64,000 bases of DNA from positions 124,001 to 188,000 of the forward strand of contig NZ_LMSG01000021.1 of NCBI RefSeq assembly GCF_001428335.1. The letters are read 5' to 3'. Numbering within the stretch: the stretch's first letter is position 1; each line of letters begins with the position of its first letter. Made by a program: the position numbers and the translations under genes. This DNA comes from Arthrobacter sp. Soil762 (GTDB taxonomy: Bacteria > Actinomycetota > Actinomycetes > Actinomycetales > Micrococcaceae). Shown here one piece after another: positions 9,050-17,920 of this stretch. The notes beneath the pieces were generated by a model. That model was given only the letters and a program-made list of their open reading frames with translations, had not been told where the DNA came from and did no database searches.

Positions 9050-10799
9050 TGTCCTTTCCAGCTAAATCCTGGGTCCCCGCAGGTGTCCCGGCGGTGGTCC
9101 CGGCCGTTGTGCGTGGCAGGGAAGCCATAAACACGGCACCGGGTCCGCCTGGTGTCCCCGGCTCCAGCAAGCGGACGTCCCCGCCGCGGCGCCTGGCCAG
9201 CTTCCGGGCCAGGGCCAGGCCCAGCCCCTGTCCGCCACTCCGTCCACCGGCAGCCGCCGGAGCCGGCACCACTGGGCCAGCCGCCGTCGTAAATCCCTCG
9301 GCGAAGACCGCTTCCGCATTCGTCCCGGCGGCCAGCCCGTCGCCGGAATCGGCGACGACGATGTGCAGCGTCCCGCCGTCGTCGTGCGGTTCATCCAGCA
9401 CCTCCAGCTCCACCCAGCGATCCGGGGAGGAGCCAGCGACGGCGGCGTTCACCGCGTTGTCGATCAGGTTGCCCAGTACGGTGGTCACGTCCTGCGGCTC
9501 GGTGACCTGGCCGCGGACCAGGGTTTCGGGGCCGATCCGCAGCGTCACACCGCGCTCATCGGCCTCCACACCTTTGGCACCCACAAAGGCCTGCAGGTAC
9601 GGGTCCTGCAACAGTTCCGCCTGGTCCACCGGGAACTTCAGCGGCCCCGTGGCGGCCAGCCCGGTCAGGTACTCGCGGGCCTGTTGGTGCTGCCCGATGC
9701 TCATGAGGCCGGCGATAGTGTGCAGCTGGTTGGCGAATTCGTGGCGCTGGGCGCGCAGGGCCGTGGACATGGTGCCCACGGCGTCGAGCTGCCGGGTGAG
9801 CTGCTGGAGTTCGGTGCGGTCCCGGAGCATCACCACCCACCCCAGGTCCTCACTTCGATGCAGGGCCTTGCGGGCGCTGGCCACCAGGACGCTGCCGCCA
9901 GCCACCAGCACAATGGCGTCCGCCTCTGCAGCGTCCGGCCGCGTCAGGGCCCTGAGCTGTTCAGGCACCGGAGCGTCCGCCCACGGCGTCCCGGAAAGGT
10001 CCGGCTGCTCCAAAAGGCGCTGCGCCGCTGCGTTGAACACGCTGATCCTGCCGTCGGCCGAAACGCCGATGACGCCGTCGTCCACGCCCTGCAAAACGGC
10101 AATCTGGTCGTGGACCAGCATGCTGATTTCCTCAGGCTCCAGGCCCAGCGTCAGGCGCTGGAGACGGCGCCGCAGCAGGAACGAGGCCAGCACGCCCGCC
10201 AACAGGGAACCGCCTGCGGTCAGCCCTACGGGTCCGACGTCGCGCGAAACGCTCTGACCCACGCTCTCCATGGAGTAGCCCACGCTGACCTCCCCGACAA
10301 CGGTGCCCGTGCCAGTGCCGGGCGCGTAAACAGGAACCTTGGCGCCGGCAGACGGGCCCAGTGTCCCGGTGTTCCTGGTGGTGACCTCCTGGCCGGCGAG
10401 GGCCTGCGACGGGTCGGTGCTGACCTTCTCACCCAGCCGGTCCGGATCCGGGTGCGCCAGGCGCAGGCCTGTTTCGTCGGTGATCACCACAAACAGTGCC
10501 CCGGTACGGGTCCGGATCGCCTCGGCGGCTGCCATCAGCGGCCCGGCGAGGAGCACGGCGGGCGGGGGAGTGCCCGCGCCCGCGCTGATGGCCAGCACGT
10601 CAGCCTGCACGGAAGGATCCGCGGCGACGGCGCGGGCGAGCGTCAGGGCCTGGTTTTCCGCCTCGCGGCCCACCCGTTCGTAGGTCAGCCAGGCGTGGAC
10701 GGCGGCGCTGAGCAGCACCACCAGCAGGACCACGCCCAGCTGAAGGAGGAGGGTCTGCGTGGAGAACCGCAAAGGCGGTGTGCGTGCAGAACGCGGCAT
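9039..10799 (-). CDS. CitA/DcuS-type sensor histidine kinase
   Basis: 586 aa from the ATG at 10799, which follows a good SD (GGAAGGGAG); longer in-frame starts upstream lack one. Order: TM1 (LLLQLGVVLLVVLLSAAV), periplasmic PAS/PDC sensor with the family signature VITDETGLRLAHPDPDRLGEK (about 145-165), TM2, cytoplasmic PAS, phospho-acceptor His in RHEFANQLHTI (about 350) and a C-terminal HATPase with N box (NLIDNAVNAA) and G boxes (DSGDGL, GQGLGLALA). CitA/DcuS kinases sense citrate, malate, fumarate or succinate directly outside the cell. It lies divergent to the CitMHS transporter, which suggests citrate or another tricarboxylate as signal. Confidence 0.92.
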   Translation of the reverse strand: MPRSARTPPLRFSTQTLLLQLGVVLLVVLLSAAVHAWLTYERVGREAENQALTLARAVAADPSVQADVLAISAGAGTPPPAVLLAGPLMAAAEAIRTRTGALFVVITDETGLRLAHPDPDRLGEKVSTDPSQALAGQEVTTRNTGTLGPSAGAKVPVYAPGTGTGTVVGEVSVGYSMESVGQSVSRDVGPVGLTAGGSLLAGVLASFLLRRRLQRLTLGLEPEEISMLVHDQIAVLQGVDDGVIGVSADGRISVFNAAAQRLLEQPDLSGTPWADAPVPEQLRALTRPDAAEADAIVLVAGGSVLVASARKALHRSEDLGWVVMLRDRTELQQLTRQLDAVGTMSTALRAQRHEFANQLHTIAGLMSIGQHQQAREYLTGLAATGPLKFPVDQAELLQDPYLQAFVGAKGVEADERGVTLRIGPETLVRGQVTEPQDVTTVLGNLIDNAVNAAVAGSSPDRWVELEVLDEPHDDGGTLHIVVADSGDGLAAGTNAEAVFAEGFTTAAGPVVPAPAAAGGRSGGQGLGLALARKLARRRGGDVRLLEPGTPGGPGAVFMASLPRTTAGTTAGTPAGTQDLAGKDNDA

Positions 10800-10963
10800 G
10801 GTTCTCCCTTCCTCAGGTATTGGCGTGAGCACAATGCGCAAAATGCTTCGAATAAGCAGTATGCCAATCAAATGAGCCAAAGGCACGGCGGTGACGTCCG
10901 CCACTATAACGTCTGTAGCACGCGTCACACCGTAGTGTCGCCGTTCACACGAAGGAGCCGGCC
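10800..10963. promoter_or_regulatory. Divergent control region between the two-component system and citrate transporter
   Basis: 164 nt separate the two start codons. It holds SD sequences for both genes (GGAAGGGAG for the kinase, GAAGGAG for the transporter) and an ACAC-CGTA-GTGT inverted repeat about 30 nt before the transporter start. It is AT-richer than its surroundings near 10835-10880. CitB-type operators would be expected here but cannot be assigned. Confidence 0.5.
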
Positions 10964-12466
10964 GTGCTGGTATTACTTGGATTCGCCATGATCGCGGTAT
11001 TCATGGTGCTGATCATGACGAAGAAGTTGACGCCAGTGCTGGCGCTGATCATCGTCCCCACCGTTTTTGGCCTGTTTGCAGGCGCCGGTCTTGGCATCGG
11101 GGACATGGTACTGGACTCGATGAAGTCCATGACGTCCACCGCAGCCCTGCTGATGTTCGCCATCATCTACTTCGGCCTGATGATCGACGTCGGGCTCTTT
11201 GACCCGCTGGTGAAGTTCATCCTCCGCAAGCTGGGCAACGACCCAGCCAAGGTGGTCCTCGGCACTGCCATCCTGGCGGCCGCTGTGTCCCTGGACGGCG
11301 ACGGCTCCACCACCTTCATCCTCACCACCGCAGCCATGCTGCCGGTCTACCTCCGCCTGAAGATGAGCCCGGTGGTCCTGACCTGCGTGGCCGGCCTGGC
11401 CAACGGCACCATGAACATCCTGCCGTGGGGCGGTCCCACGGCCCGCGCCGCCACCGCCCTCAAGCTGGACGTCAACGACGTTTTTGTCCCCATGATCCCG
11501 TCCCTCATCGCCGGCCTGGTAGTGGTCTTCGGCTTCGCCTGGCTGCTGGGCCTGCAGGAACGCAACCGCCTCCGCGCCATCGCACCGGAAATCTGGGGAA
11601 CGCCGGACACGGCAGAGCCGTTCACTGCTGAAAAGTTCACCGGCGGCACTTCCGACGGCGGCACCGCCGCTGCCTCCGCCGGTACCGGCCGCAGTGGGTC
11701 ACGTACGCCCGGAACCGGAAGTCCCGCCGTCGGCGGCTACTCTCCGGAAGGTTCGTCAGTGGCTGTCCTGGAACGCACCGAAAGGCTGGTGGAAGAACAG
11801 GACGGCGGGCTTGCCGATACCGCCCTGGACCCCAACCGCTCCACGCTCCGCCCGAAACTGTCCTGGTTCAACCTTGTCCTGACGGTCGCCGTGATGGTGA
11901 TGCTGGTGGCAGACCTTGTGCCGCTGCCGTTCGTCTTTATGGTCGGCTCGGCCATCGCCCTGATGGTGAACTTCCCCAGGGTCAAGGAGCAGGGCGCGCA
12001 ACTGATCGCCCACGCACCGTCCATCGTGGCAGTGGTCAGCATGGTGATGGCAGCGGCAGTCCTGACGGGTGTCCTCAAGGGCACCGGCATGGTGGAAGCG
12101 ATGTCCGCGTGGCTGGTCCAGATCATCCCTTCCGACATGGGCCCCTTCATGGCAGTGATCACCGGCGTGCTCAGCATCCCGATGACGTTCTTCATGAGCA
12201 ACGACGCCTTCTACTTCGGCGTCCTGCCCGTGCTCAGCGAGACCGCCGCGCACTACGGAATCAGCGCCGCCGAGATGGCGCGTGCCTCCATCACCGGCCA
12301 GCCGTTCCACCTGCAGAGCCCGCTGGTTCCGGCCATCCTCTTGCTCGTTTCGCTGGCCAAGGTGGACCTGGGCGACCACCACAAGAAGGTCCTGTGGCGC
12401 ACCGCAGTGGTTTCCCTCGTCATGTTGGGTGTGGGAATGCTGACGGGAGCCATCGGGATCGGTTAG
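10964..12466 (+). CDS. CitMHS family citrate transporter
   Basis: 500 aa integral membrane carrier. CitMHS proteins import citrate complexed with Mg2+, Ca2+ or other divalent metals together with protons. At least ten hydrophobic helices are visible, in two halves (about 1-200 and 295-500). The central loop (about 215-275) is unusually long and rich in Gly, Ser and Thr. Conserved motifs include SLDGDGSTTFILTTAA and GLANGTMNILPWGGP in the first half and FFMSNDAFYFGVLP in the second. The GTG start follows a good SD (GAAGGAG). Divergent from the CitA/CitB pair, the likely inducer system. Confidence 0.92.
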   Translation: MLVLLGFAMIAVFMVLIMTKKLTPVLALIIVPTVFGLFAGAGLGIGDMVLDSMKSMTSTAALLMFAIIYFGLMIDVGLFDPLVKFILRKLGNDPAKVVLGTAILAAAVSLDGDGSTTFILTTAAMLPVYLRLKMSPVVLTCVAGLANGTMNILPWGGPTARAATALKLDVNDVFVPMIPSLIAGLVVVFGFAWLLGLQERNRLRAIAPEIWGTPDTAEPFTAEKFTGGTSDGGTAAASAGTGRSGSRTPGTGSPAVGGYSPEGSSVAVLERTERLVEEQDGGLADTALDPNRSTLRPKLSWFNLVLTVAVMVMLVADLVPLPFVFMVGSAIALMVNFPRVKEQGAQLIAHAPSIVAVVSMVMAAAVLTGVLKGTGMVEAMSAWLVQIIPSDMGPFMAVITGVLSIPMTFFMSNDAFYFGVLPVLSETAAHYGISAAEMARASITGQPFHLQSPLVPAILLLVSLAKVDLGDHHKKVLWRTAVVSLVMLGVGMLTGAIGIG

Positions 12467-12483
12467 TCTGTAGCTGCCTGTGG

Positions 12484-12555
12484 CCGGTCCCCGTGACCGG
12501 GACCACGGCACCGAGGTGCCCGTCTGATGCCCGCTGGGGGTCGTCAGACGGGCAC
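12484..12555 (+). terminator. Tandem hairpins after the citrate transporter
   Basis: A short hairpin CCGGTC/GACCGG (12484-12500) is followed by a 12-bp stem GTGCCCGTCTGA (12516-12527) with TCAGACGGGCAC (12544-12555) and a 16-nt loop. They lie between the transporter stop and the gatC promoter. Confidence 0.65.
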
Positions 12556-12569
12556 TGACGTTTCCCCAC

Positions 12570-12597
12570 TAGACTGGTTCGGAAAACAATCCGAACC
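12570..12597 (+). promoter_or_regulatory. gatCAB promoter with palindrome at the start site
   Basis: TAGACT (12570-12575) is a good -10 hexamer. Directly after it comes an 8-bp inverted repeat GGTTCGGA (12576-12583), AAACAA, TCCGAACC (12590-12597), which overlaps the expected start site. The SD AGGGGAGA and the gatC ATG follow. It may be a protein operator or the first hairpin of the leader. Confidence 0.5.
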
Positions 12598-12611
12598 TGC
12601 AGGGGAGATCC

Positions 12612-12908
12612 ATGGCTGCGATCAACCGTGACGATGTTGCGCACCTCGCGCAGCTCGCTCACATCGAGATGAGTGCTGAAGAGCTGGACAGGATGGCCGG
12701 CGAACTCGCCGTCATCGTTGATTCAGTGAAGTCCGTGAGCGAAGCCGCCGGTGATGACGTCCCGGCAACCTCCCACCCGATCCCGCTGACCAACGTGTTC
12801 CGCGAGGACGTTGTGGGCCACACATTCACCGCGGAGCAGGCACTCTCGGGGGCTCCGGATTCCGATGAGAACCGTTTCAAGGTCCCGGCAATCCTGGATG
12901 AGGCATAA
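12612..12908 (+). CDS. gatC: Glu-tRNA(Gln)/Asp-tRNA(Asn) amidotransferase subunit C
   Basis: 98 aa. GatC wraps around GatA and stabilises the amidotransferase that converts Glu-tRNA(Gln), and in some bacteria Asp-tRNA(Asn), to the correct amide forms. The family pattern is clear: VAHLAQLAHIEMSAEEL at the N-terminus and LTNVFREDVV in the middle. First gene of gatCAB; SD AGGGGAGA precedes the ATG and gatA begins 3 nt after the stop. Confidence 0.96.
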   Translation: MAAINRDDVAHLAQLAHIEMSAEELDRMAGELAVIVDSVKSVSEAAGDDVPATSHPIPLTNVFREDVVGHTFTAEQALSGAPDSDENRFKVPAILDEA

Positions 12909-12911
12909 CCA

Positions 12912-14471
12912 ATGACTGACACCAACGAACTCATCCGCCTGTCCGCCGCGCAGCTGGCCGGCATGCTGGCCGCCGGCGAGGTCACCTCCGTCGAGGTCAC
13001 GCAGGCTTACCTGGACCGGATCGCAGCTGTCGACGGCGGCGAACGCGGCGTGAACGCGTTCCTGCACGTCAACACCGAAGAAGCGCTCGCCGTCGCCGCC
13101 GAGGTGGACGCCATCCGTGCCGCCGGCGGCGCCGCGGCCGAGGAACTCCACGTACTCGCCGGCGTGCCGATCGCGGTCAAGGACCTCATCGTCACCATCG
13201 GCCAGCCCACCACGGCAGGCTCCAAGATCCTCGAGGGCTGGCACAGCCCCTACGACGCCACGGTGGTCAAGCGTCTCCGTGCCGCAAAAATGCCCATCCT
13301 GGGGAAGACCAACCTGGACGAATTCGCCATGGGTTCCTCCACCGAGCACTCCGCCTACGGCCCCACCCGCAACCCGTGGGACCTGGACCGGATCCCCGGG
13401 GGCTCCGGCGGCGGTTCGGCTGCGGCCGTTGCTGCTTTTGAGGCCCCGCTGGCCCTCGGCACGGACACCGGCGGATCCATCCGCCAGCCCGGCGCCGTCA
13501 CCGGCACCGTGGGAGTCAAGCCCACCTACGGCGGTGTTTCCCGTTACGGTGCCATCGCCATGGCTTCCTCGCTGGACCAGATCGGCCCGGTGTCCCGTAC
13601 CGTCCTGGACTCGGCACTGCTGCACCAGGTCATCGGCGGGCATGATCCCTTTGACTCCACCTCCCTGCCCGATCCCCTGGAAGACCTCGTCGCCGCTGCC
13701 CGCGTGGGCAATGTCGAAGGCATGCGGATCGGCATCATCAAGGAACTCCACGGCGAGGGCTACCAGGCCGGCGTCGAGAACCGCTTCAACGAATCCCTGG
13801 AACTGCTGAAGCAGGCCGGTGCGCAAATTGTTGAGGTGTCCTGCCCCAACTTCCGGTACGCCCTCGGGGCCTACTACCTGATCATGCCGTCGGAGGCCTC
13901 CTCCAACCTGGCAAAGTTCGACGGCGTCCGGTACGGCCTGCGTGTCCTCCCCGAGGACGGACCCATGACCATCGAACGCGTTATGGGAGCCACGCGCGCC
14001 GCCGGCTTCGGCGACGAAGTCAAGCGCCGCATCATCCTGGGCACCTATGCCCTGAGCGCCGGCTACTACGACGCGTACTACGGGTCGGCCCAGAAGGTGC
14101 GCACCCTGGTGCAGCGCGACTTCGAGGCCGCGTTCGCGCAGGCCGACGTCCTGATCTCTCCCACGGCGCCCACCACGGCGTTCAAGCTCGGGGAGAAACT
14201 GCATGACCCGCTGGCGATGTACCTCAACGACGTCGCCACCATCCCCGCCAACCTGGCCGGCGTGCCCGGGCTGACCCTGCCCGGCGGCCTGGCGGACGAG
14301 GACGGCCTTCCCGTCGGCATCCAGCTGCTGGCTCCGGCCCGCGAGGATGCCCGGCTCTACCGGGTGGGTGCTGTCCTGGAATCCCTGCTTGAGGCACAGT
14401 GGGGCGGCCCGCTCCTGGACAAGGCGCCGCCGTTGGTTGAGACCCTTGTTGACGCCAAGGAGGCAAAATAA
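12912..14471 (+). CDS. gatA: Glu-tRNA(Gln)/Asp-tRNA(Asn) amidotransferase subunit A
   Basis: 519 aa amidase-signature glutaminase that frees ammonia from Gln for GatB. The Ser-cisSer-Lys triad can be read as Lys in IAVKDLI (about 91), the Gly/Ser loop GGSGGGSAAAVAAF (about 160-173) and the nucleophile Ser in TDTGGSIRQPG (about 190). The stop (TAA) shares its last base with the gatB ATG, so the subunits are translationally coupled. Confidence 0.97.
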   Translation: MTDTNELIRLSAAQLAGMLAAGEVTSVEVTQAYLDRIAAVDGGERGVNAFLHVNTEEALAVAAEVDAIRAAGGAAAEELHVLAGVPIAVKDLIVTIGQPTTAGSKILEGWHSPYDATVVKRLRAAKMPILGKTNLDEFAMGSSTEHSAYGPTRNPWDLDRIPGGSGGGSAAAVAAFEAPLALGTDTGGSIRQPGAVTGTVGVKPTYGGVSRYGAIAMASSLDQIGPVSRTVLDSALLHQVIGGHDPFDSTSLPDPLEDLVAAARVGNVEGMRIGIIKELHGEGYQAGVENRFNESLELLKQAGAQIVEVSCPNFRYALGAYYLIMPSEASSNLAKFDGVRYGLRVLPEDGPMTIERVMGATRAAGFGDEVKRRIILGTYALSAGYYDAYYGSAQKVRTLVQRDFEAAFAQADVLISPTAPTTAFKLGEKLHDPLAMYLNDVATIPANLAGVPGLTLPGGLADEDGLPVGIQLLAPAREDARLYRVGAVLESLLEAQWGGPLLDKAPPLVETLVDAKEAK

Positions 14472-15979
14472 TGAGCATGGACGCAACCCTGAGCTTCGAA
14501 GAGGCCATGGAGAAGTACGATCCCGTCCTGGGTTTTGAGGTCCACGTGGAACTCAACACCAAGTCCAAGATGTTCTCCTCCGCGCCCAACGTCTTCGGCG
14601 ATGAGCCGAACACCAACGTCAACGAGGTGGACTTGGGCATGCCCGGCGTGCTGCCGGTAGTGAACAGGGTCGCGATCGAGTCCTCGATCAAGATCGGCCT
14701 TGCCCTGAACTGCAAGATCGCGGAATCCTGCACGTTCGCCCGGAAGCAGTACTTCTATCCGGACACTCCCAAGAACTTCCAGACGTCACAGTACGAGGAC
14801 CCCATCGCGTACGACGGCTACCTGGACATCGAACTGTCGGACGGGACCATCTTCCGCGTGGAGATCGAGCGCGCCCACATGGAAGAGGACGCCGGCAAGC
14901 TGACGCACATGGGCGGGGCCGCCGGCCGCATCCAGGGTGCCGACTTCTCGCTGGTGGACTACAACCGTTCCGGCGTTCCGCTGGTGGAGATTGTCACCAA
15001 GCCAATCGAGGGTGCGGGTTCCCGAGCCCCGGAGCTGGCCAAGGCCTACGTGGCCGCCGTCCGGGAGATTGTCAAGAACCTTGGTGTGTCGGACGCGAAG
15101 ATGGAACGCGGCAACGTGCGCTGCGACGCGAACGTTTCGCTGCGCCCGCACGGCCGCGAACGCTTCGGCATCCGCTCCGAAACGAAGAACGTCAACTCGC
15201 TGCGCGCCGTCGAACACGCCGTCCGCTACGAGATCCAGCGGCACGCAGCCGTCCTGGATGCCGGCAACCCGATCATCCAGGAAACCCGCCACTGGCACGA
15301 GGACACGCGCACCACCACCTCGGGCCGGCCCAAGTCGGACGCCGATGACTACCGCTACTTCCCGGAGCCCGACCTGGTTCCGATCGTGGCGTCCCGCGAA
15401 TGGGTGGAGGAGCTCCGCGCCACCCTGCCCGAGCCGCCGGCGGCCCGCCGCAAGCGGCTGCAGTCGGACTGGGGCTACTCGGACCTGGAATTCCGCGACG
15501 TCGTCAACGCCGGCGTGATGGATGAGATCGAGGAAACCATCGCCGCAGGCGCCACAGCCACCGTGGCCCGTAAGTGGTGGATGGGCGAGATCGTTGGCCG
15601 TGCCAAGAACGCCGACGTCGATCCCGGCCAGCTGGGCGTCCAGCCCGCCACCATCGTGGAGCTGAACCGGCTGGTCGAGGACGGCAAGATCAACAACAAG
15701 ATGGCCACCGAAGTCCTGGACGGCGTGCTCGCCGGTGAAGGCACCCCGGCGGAGATCGTGGAGAAGCGCGGCCTCGCCGTCGTTTCCGACGACGGCCCCC
15801 TCCTGGAAGCCATCGACGCCGCCCTCGCCGCGCAGCCGGACGTCGCGGACAAGATCCGCGCCGGCAAACTCCAGGCGATCGGCGCCATCGTCGGCGGCGT
15901 TATGAAGGCGACCCGCGGGCAGGCCGACGCCGGCCGCGTCAAGGAGCTGATCCTCGCGAAGCTTGGAGTTGAGGGCTGA
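14471..15979 (+). CDS. gatB: Glu-tRNA(Gln)/Asp-tRNA(Asn) amidotransferase subunit B
   Basis: 502 aa catalytic subunit that activates the tRNA-bound Glu (or Asp) with ATP and accepts ammonia from GatA. Diagnostic segments are LGFEVHVELNTKSKMFS (about 18-34), NVRCDANVSLRP, RSETKNVNSLRAVEHAV and the C-terminal YqeY-like tRNA-binding domain (NNKMATEVLDG onward). Last gene of gatCAB; the 60-nt palindrome lies 41 nt after the stop. Confidence 0.97.
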   Translation: MSMDATLSFEEAMEKYDPVLGFEVHVELNTKSKMFSSAPNVFGDEPNTNVNEVDLGMPGVLPVVNRVAIESSIKIGLALNCKIAESCTFARKQYFYPDTPKNFQTSQYEDPIAYDGYLDIELSDGTIFRVEIERAHMEEDAGKLTHMGGAAGRIQGADFSLVDYNRSGVPLVEIVTKPIEGAGSRAPELAKAYVAAVREIVKNLGVSDAKMERGNVRCDANVSLRPHGRERFGIRSETKNVNSLRAVEHAVRYEIQRHAAVLDAGNPIIQETRHWHEDTRTTTSGRPKSDADDYRYFPEPDLVPIVASREWVEELRATLPEPPAARRKRLQSDWGYSDLEFRDVVNAGVMDEIEETIAAGATATVARKWWMGEIVGRAKNADVDPGQLGVQPATIVELNRLVEDGKINNKMATEVLDGVLAGEGTPAEIVEKRGLAVVSDDGPLLEAIDAALAAQPDVADKIRAGKLQAIGAIVGGVMKATRGQADAGRVKELILAKLGVEG

Positions 15980-16020
15980 GCCGTAGGCCAAGCCAGGCGC
16001 TAAGCCACCTGTTTTAACCC

Positions 16021-16080
16021 AACTGGGTCGCAGTTAACGTCGTTATGAGCGCTCATGACGACGTCTACTGCGACCCAGTT
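16021..16080. repeat. 60-nt near-perfect palindrome downstream of gatB
   Basis: Two 30-nt arms meet with no loop at GAGCGCTC. Both outer ends read AACTGGGTCGCAGT on their own strand. 27 of 30 positions pair; the differences are at arm positions 15, 16 and 24. It could act as a bidirectional terminator, or be a copy of a dispersed palindromic element. No T-tract flanks it. Confidence 0.7.
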
Positions 16081-16195
16081 TGGCTTTAAGTACTCACTTC
16101 CCGCCCGCAAAGTACGCGTATTCAGCGGAGCCTGCCGGTTCTAGACTGAAGATCCAGGGCGCCGGAGCCCTGCCCGTGCTGTGGGAGGAATGGCC

Positions 16196-16816
16196 ATGTC
16201 GGTCCAAGAACCGTTGAGATTCCGCAAGGCTTTGCTGGCCGGCGTCATAGCGCTGGCGCTGACCGGCACGGGTGTGGCCATCGCCTGGTCCGCCACAGAC
16301 ACGCCATCGCCATCGCCGTCGCCGTCGGCCTCCGCGCCGGGGAAATCGGACAAGGCCAAGGGCCACCAGAAGCCGGCCAAGGCCCAGCGCCCGCAGCACC
16401 TGCACAGTGAAAGTGTGGTGAAGAAGGCGGACGGGACGTTCGAAACCGTGCTGGCCCAGCAGGGCACCGTGGAGGCCGTCAGCGAAACCTCGCTCACAGT
16501 CAAGAGCGAGGACGGTTTCACCCAGACCTACGCCGTCAACGCGGAGACCAGGATTATCAAGTTCCCCGCCCCGGCTGCGGACGGTTTGCCGGCAACGGGC
16601 GACGACGGCAAACGGCTGAAGCGGTCAGAGGTCACCATCGCGGAAATCGCCACGGGTGAGGCCGTCAGGGTCTCCGGTGTGAAGAACGGTGACAACGCCA
16701 CCGCCCGGCAGATCGTCGAAGGCACGGGTCCGGGCCACGGAAAAGGCCTGGGCAAAGGGCACGGTCACGGGTGGGGCAAGGGCCTCGGCCACGCCAAGCG
16801 GCTTGCCCCCAAGTAA
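16196..16816 (+). CDS. Secreted DUF5666-like protein
   Basis: 206 aa, function unknown. Of the three possible starts, the ATG at 16196 is favoured because GGGAGGA lies about 7 nt upstream. An N-terminal membrane/signal segment (ALLAGVIALALTGTGVAIAW, about 14-33) is followed by a Ser/Pro linker encoded by repeated CATCGC/CGTCGC hexamers. The folded part (about 85-165) resembles DUF5666: a beta-rich domain with GTVEAVSETSLTVKSEDGF and later GEAVRVSGVKNG. The C-terminal 30 residues are Gly/His/Lys-rich (GKGLGKGHGHGWGKG), perhaps metal- or polyanion-binding. A TAGACT -10 hexamer sits near 16143. Flanked by the palindrome and another hairpin. Confidence 0.75.
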   Translation: MSVQEPLRFRKALLAGVIALALTGTGVAIAWSATDTPSPSPSPSASAPGKSDKAKGHQKPAKAQRPQHLHSESVVKKADGTFETVLAQQGTVEAVSETSLTVKSEDGFTQTYAVNAETRIIKFPAPAADGLPATGDDGKRLKRSEVTIAEIATGEAVRVSGVKNGDNATARQIVEGTGPGHGKGLGKGHGHGWGKGLGHAKRLAPK

Positions 16817-16823
16817 ATAGCGC

Positions 16824-16856
16824 CAACTTTCGTTCTGAGCCTGAAAACGACAGTTG
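16824..16856. terminator. Imperfect hairpin between the DUF5666-like gene and lysR
   Basis: CAACTTTCGTTCTGA (16824-16838), GCC, TGAAAACGACAGTTG (16842-16856); 12 of 15 positions pair. It lies between convergent genes and so may terminate both. Confidence 0.5.
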
Positions 16857-16872
16857 CGGCTACTCAGTTGGG

Positions 16873-17784
16873 TTAGCCCTGTTCCACCAGCCCGGTCATG
16901 ATCGCCTGCAGCGCCTCGCACACAATCATCACCGAGCGGCGCTTCAGGTTCTCCGGTCGGGCCAGGATGTCGATCCGCCGCCGGGTGCTGATGCCCTCCA
17001 GCGGCCGCAGCACAATGCCCGGGTTGAGCACGGGCCGCGCCGTATGCCGCGGCAGCAGGCCCACCACACCGCCCGCCGCCACCAGCGCGGCCACGGTGGA
17101 GTAGTCGTTGATCCGGTGGACGATGTTCAGTTCCTTGCTGGAGACGGCCGCGACGGCGGACAGGACGTCGGCGGGGGAGTATCCGGTGTGGCTGGTCACC
17201 CAAGGTTCGCCCACGACGTCGGCCGCGGTGACAGTGCCTTGGCGGGCCAATCGATGGTCAGCCGGCAAGGCAACATCCAGCGGTTCGTGCGCCAGCGGAA
17301 TCACCGCAACACGCTCCTCCGGCCAGCGCGGGCTGTGGTCCATCCGGTGCGCCAGCACCAGGTCGTACCGCGCCGTCAGCGCCGGGAAGTCCTGCTGCGC
17401 CACGTCCTCGTCGGAAAGCTGGATCCGCGGCTGGCCGGGGGCGTCCAGCATGCGTGCAAGCGGCGCGAACAGCGCCTGGCCCGCACTGTGGAAACCGCTG
17501 ATGGTCACGGGGCCAACGGGCGAGCCGTGATAGGCGCCGATCGCGGTCCGGGCGTCCGCCATGGCACTGACGACGGCGGCACCTGCGTCGGCGAGCACCT
17601 GGCCCGCCTCAGTCAGCACCAGGTTGCGGCCCTCTTTCCGGGTCAGCGGAACGTCTACGTTGCGCTGCAGCAGTGCCAGTTGCTGGGACACCGCGGAGGG
17701 CGTGACCATCAGCGTCTCCGCCACCGCTTTCACGCTGCCCAGGGCTCCGAGTTCGCGGAGGATTTCCAGCTGATGAATTTCCAT
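16873..17784 (-). CDS. LysR family transcriptional regulator
   Basis: 303 aa. The N-terminal winged helix-turn-helix is typical (LGALGSVKAVAETLMVTPSAVSQQL read across residues 10-35), followed by the linker helix and a two-lobed effector domain. The ATG at 17784 is preceded by TAGACT and exactly 6 nt, so the gene is probably leaderless. It is divergent from tdh-kbl with 136 nt between the starts, and LysR regulators often control the divergent gene; threonine catabolism is therefore the best guess for its target. Confidence 0.88.
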   Translation of the reverse strand: MEIHQLEILRELGALGSVKAVAETLMVTPSAVSQQLALLQRNVDVPLTRKEGRNLVLTEAGQVLADAGAAVVSAMADARTAIGAYHGSPVGPVTISGFHSAGQALFAPLARMLDAPGQPRIQLSDEDVAQQDFPALTARYDLVLAHRMDHSPRWPEERVAVIPLAHEPLDVALPADHRLARQGTVTAADVVGEPWVTSHTGYSPADVLSAVAAVSSKELNIVHRINDYSTVAALVAAGGVVGLLPRHTARPVLNPGIVLRPLEGISTRRRIDILARPENLKRRSVMIVCEALQAIMTGLVEQG

Positions 17785-17920
17785 CCGTCCAGTCTATGCA
17801 TTAGCGATCACTTCATCGTCGATTGAGAGAATACTGCTTGTGCTAATGCTTCGAAGTGGCTCTAATGATAGGGAGACCACACCCGCAGGCCGCGGGTTGC
17901 TGCCAACAGTCAGGAAGCCA
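17785..17920. promoter_or_regulatory. Divergent lysR/tdh control region
   Basis: On the minus strand TAGACT (17796-17791) lies 6 nt before the lysR ATG. On the plus strand TAATGAT near 17863 is a plausible tdh -10. Between them CTAATG occurs twice around the palindrome CTTCGAAG (17848-17855), a candidate regulator site. Confidence 0.5.

Noticed and set aside
10799..10928. Longer start for the CitA-type kinase at 10928
   Set aside because: The extra 43 residues overlap the divergent promoter region and the ATG at 10799 has a much better SD.
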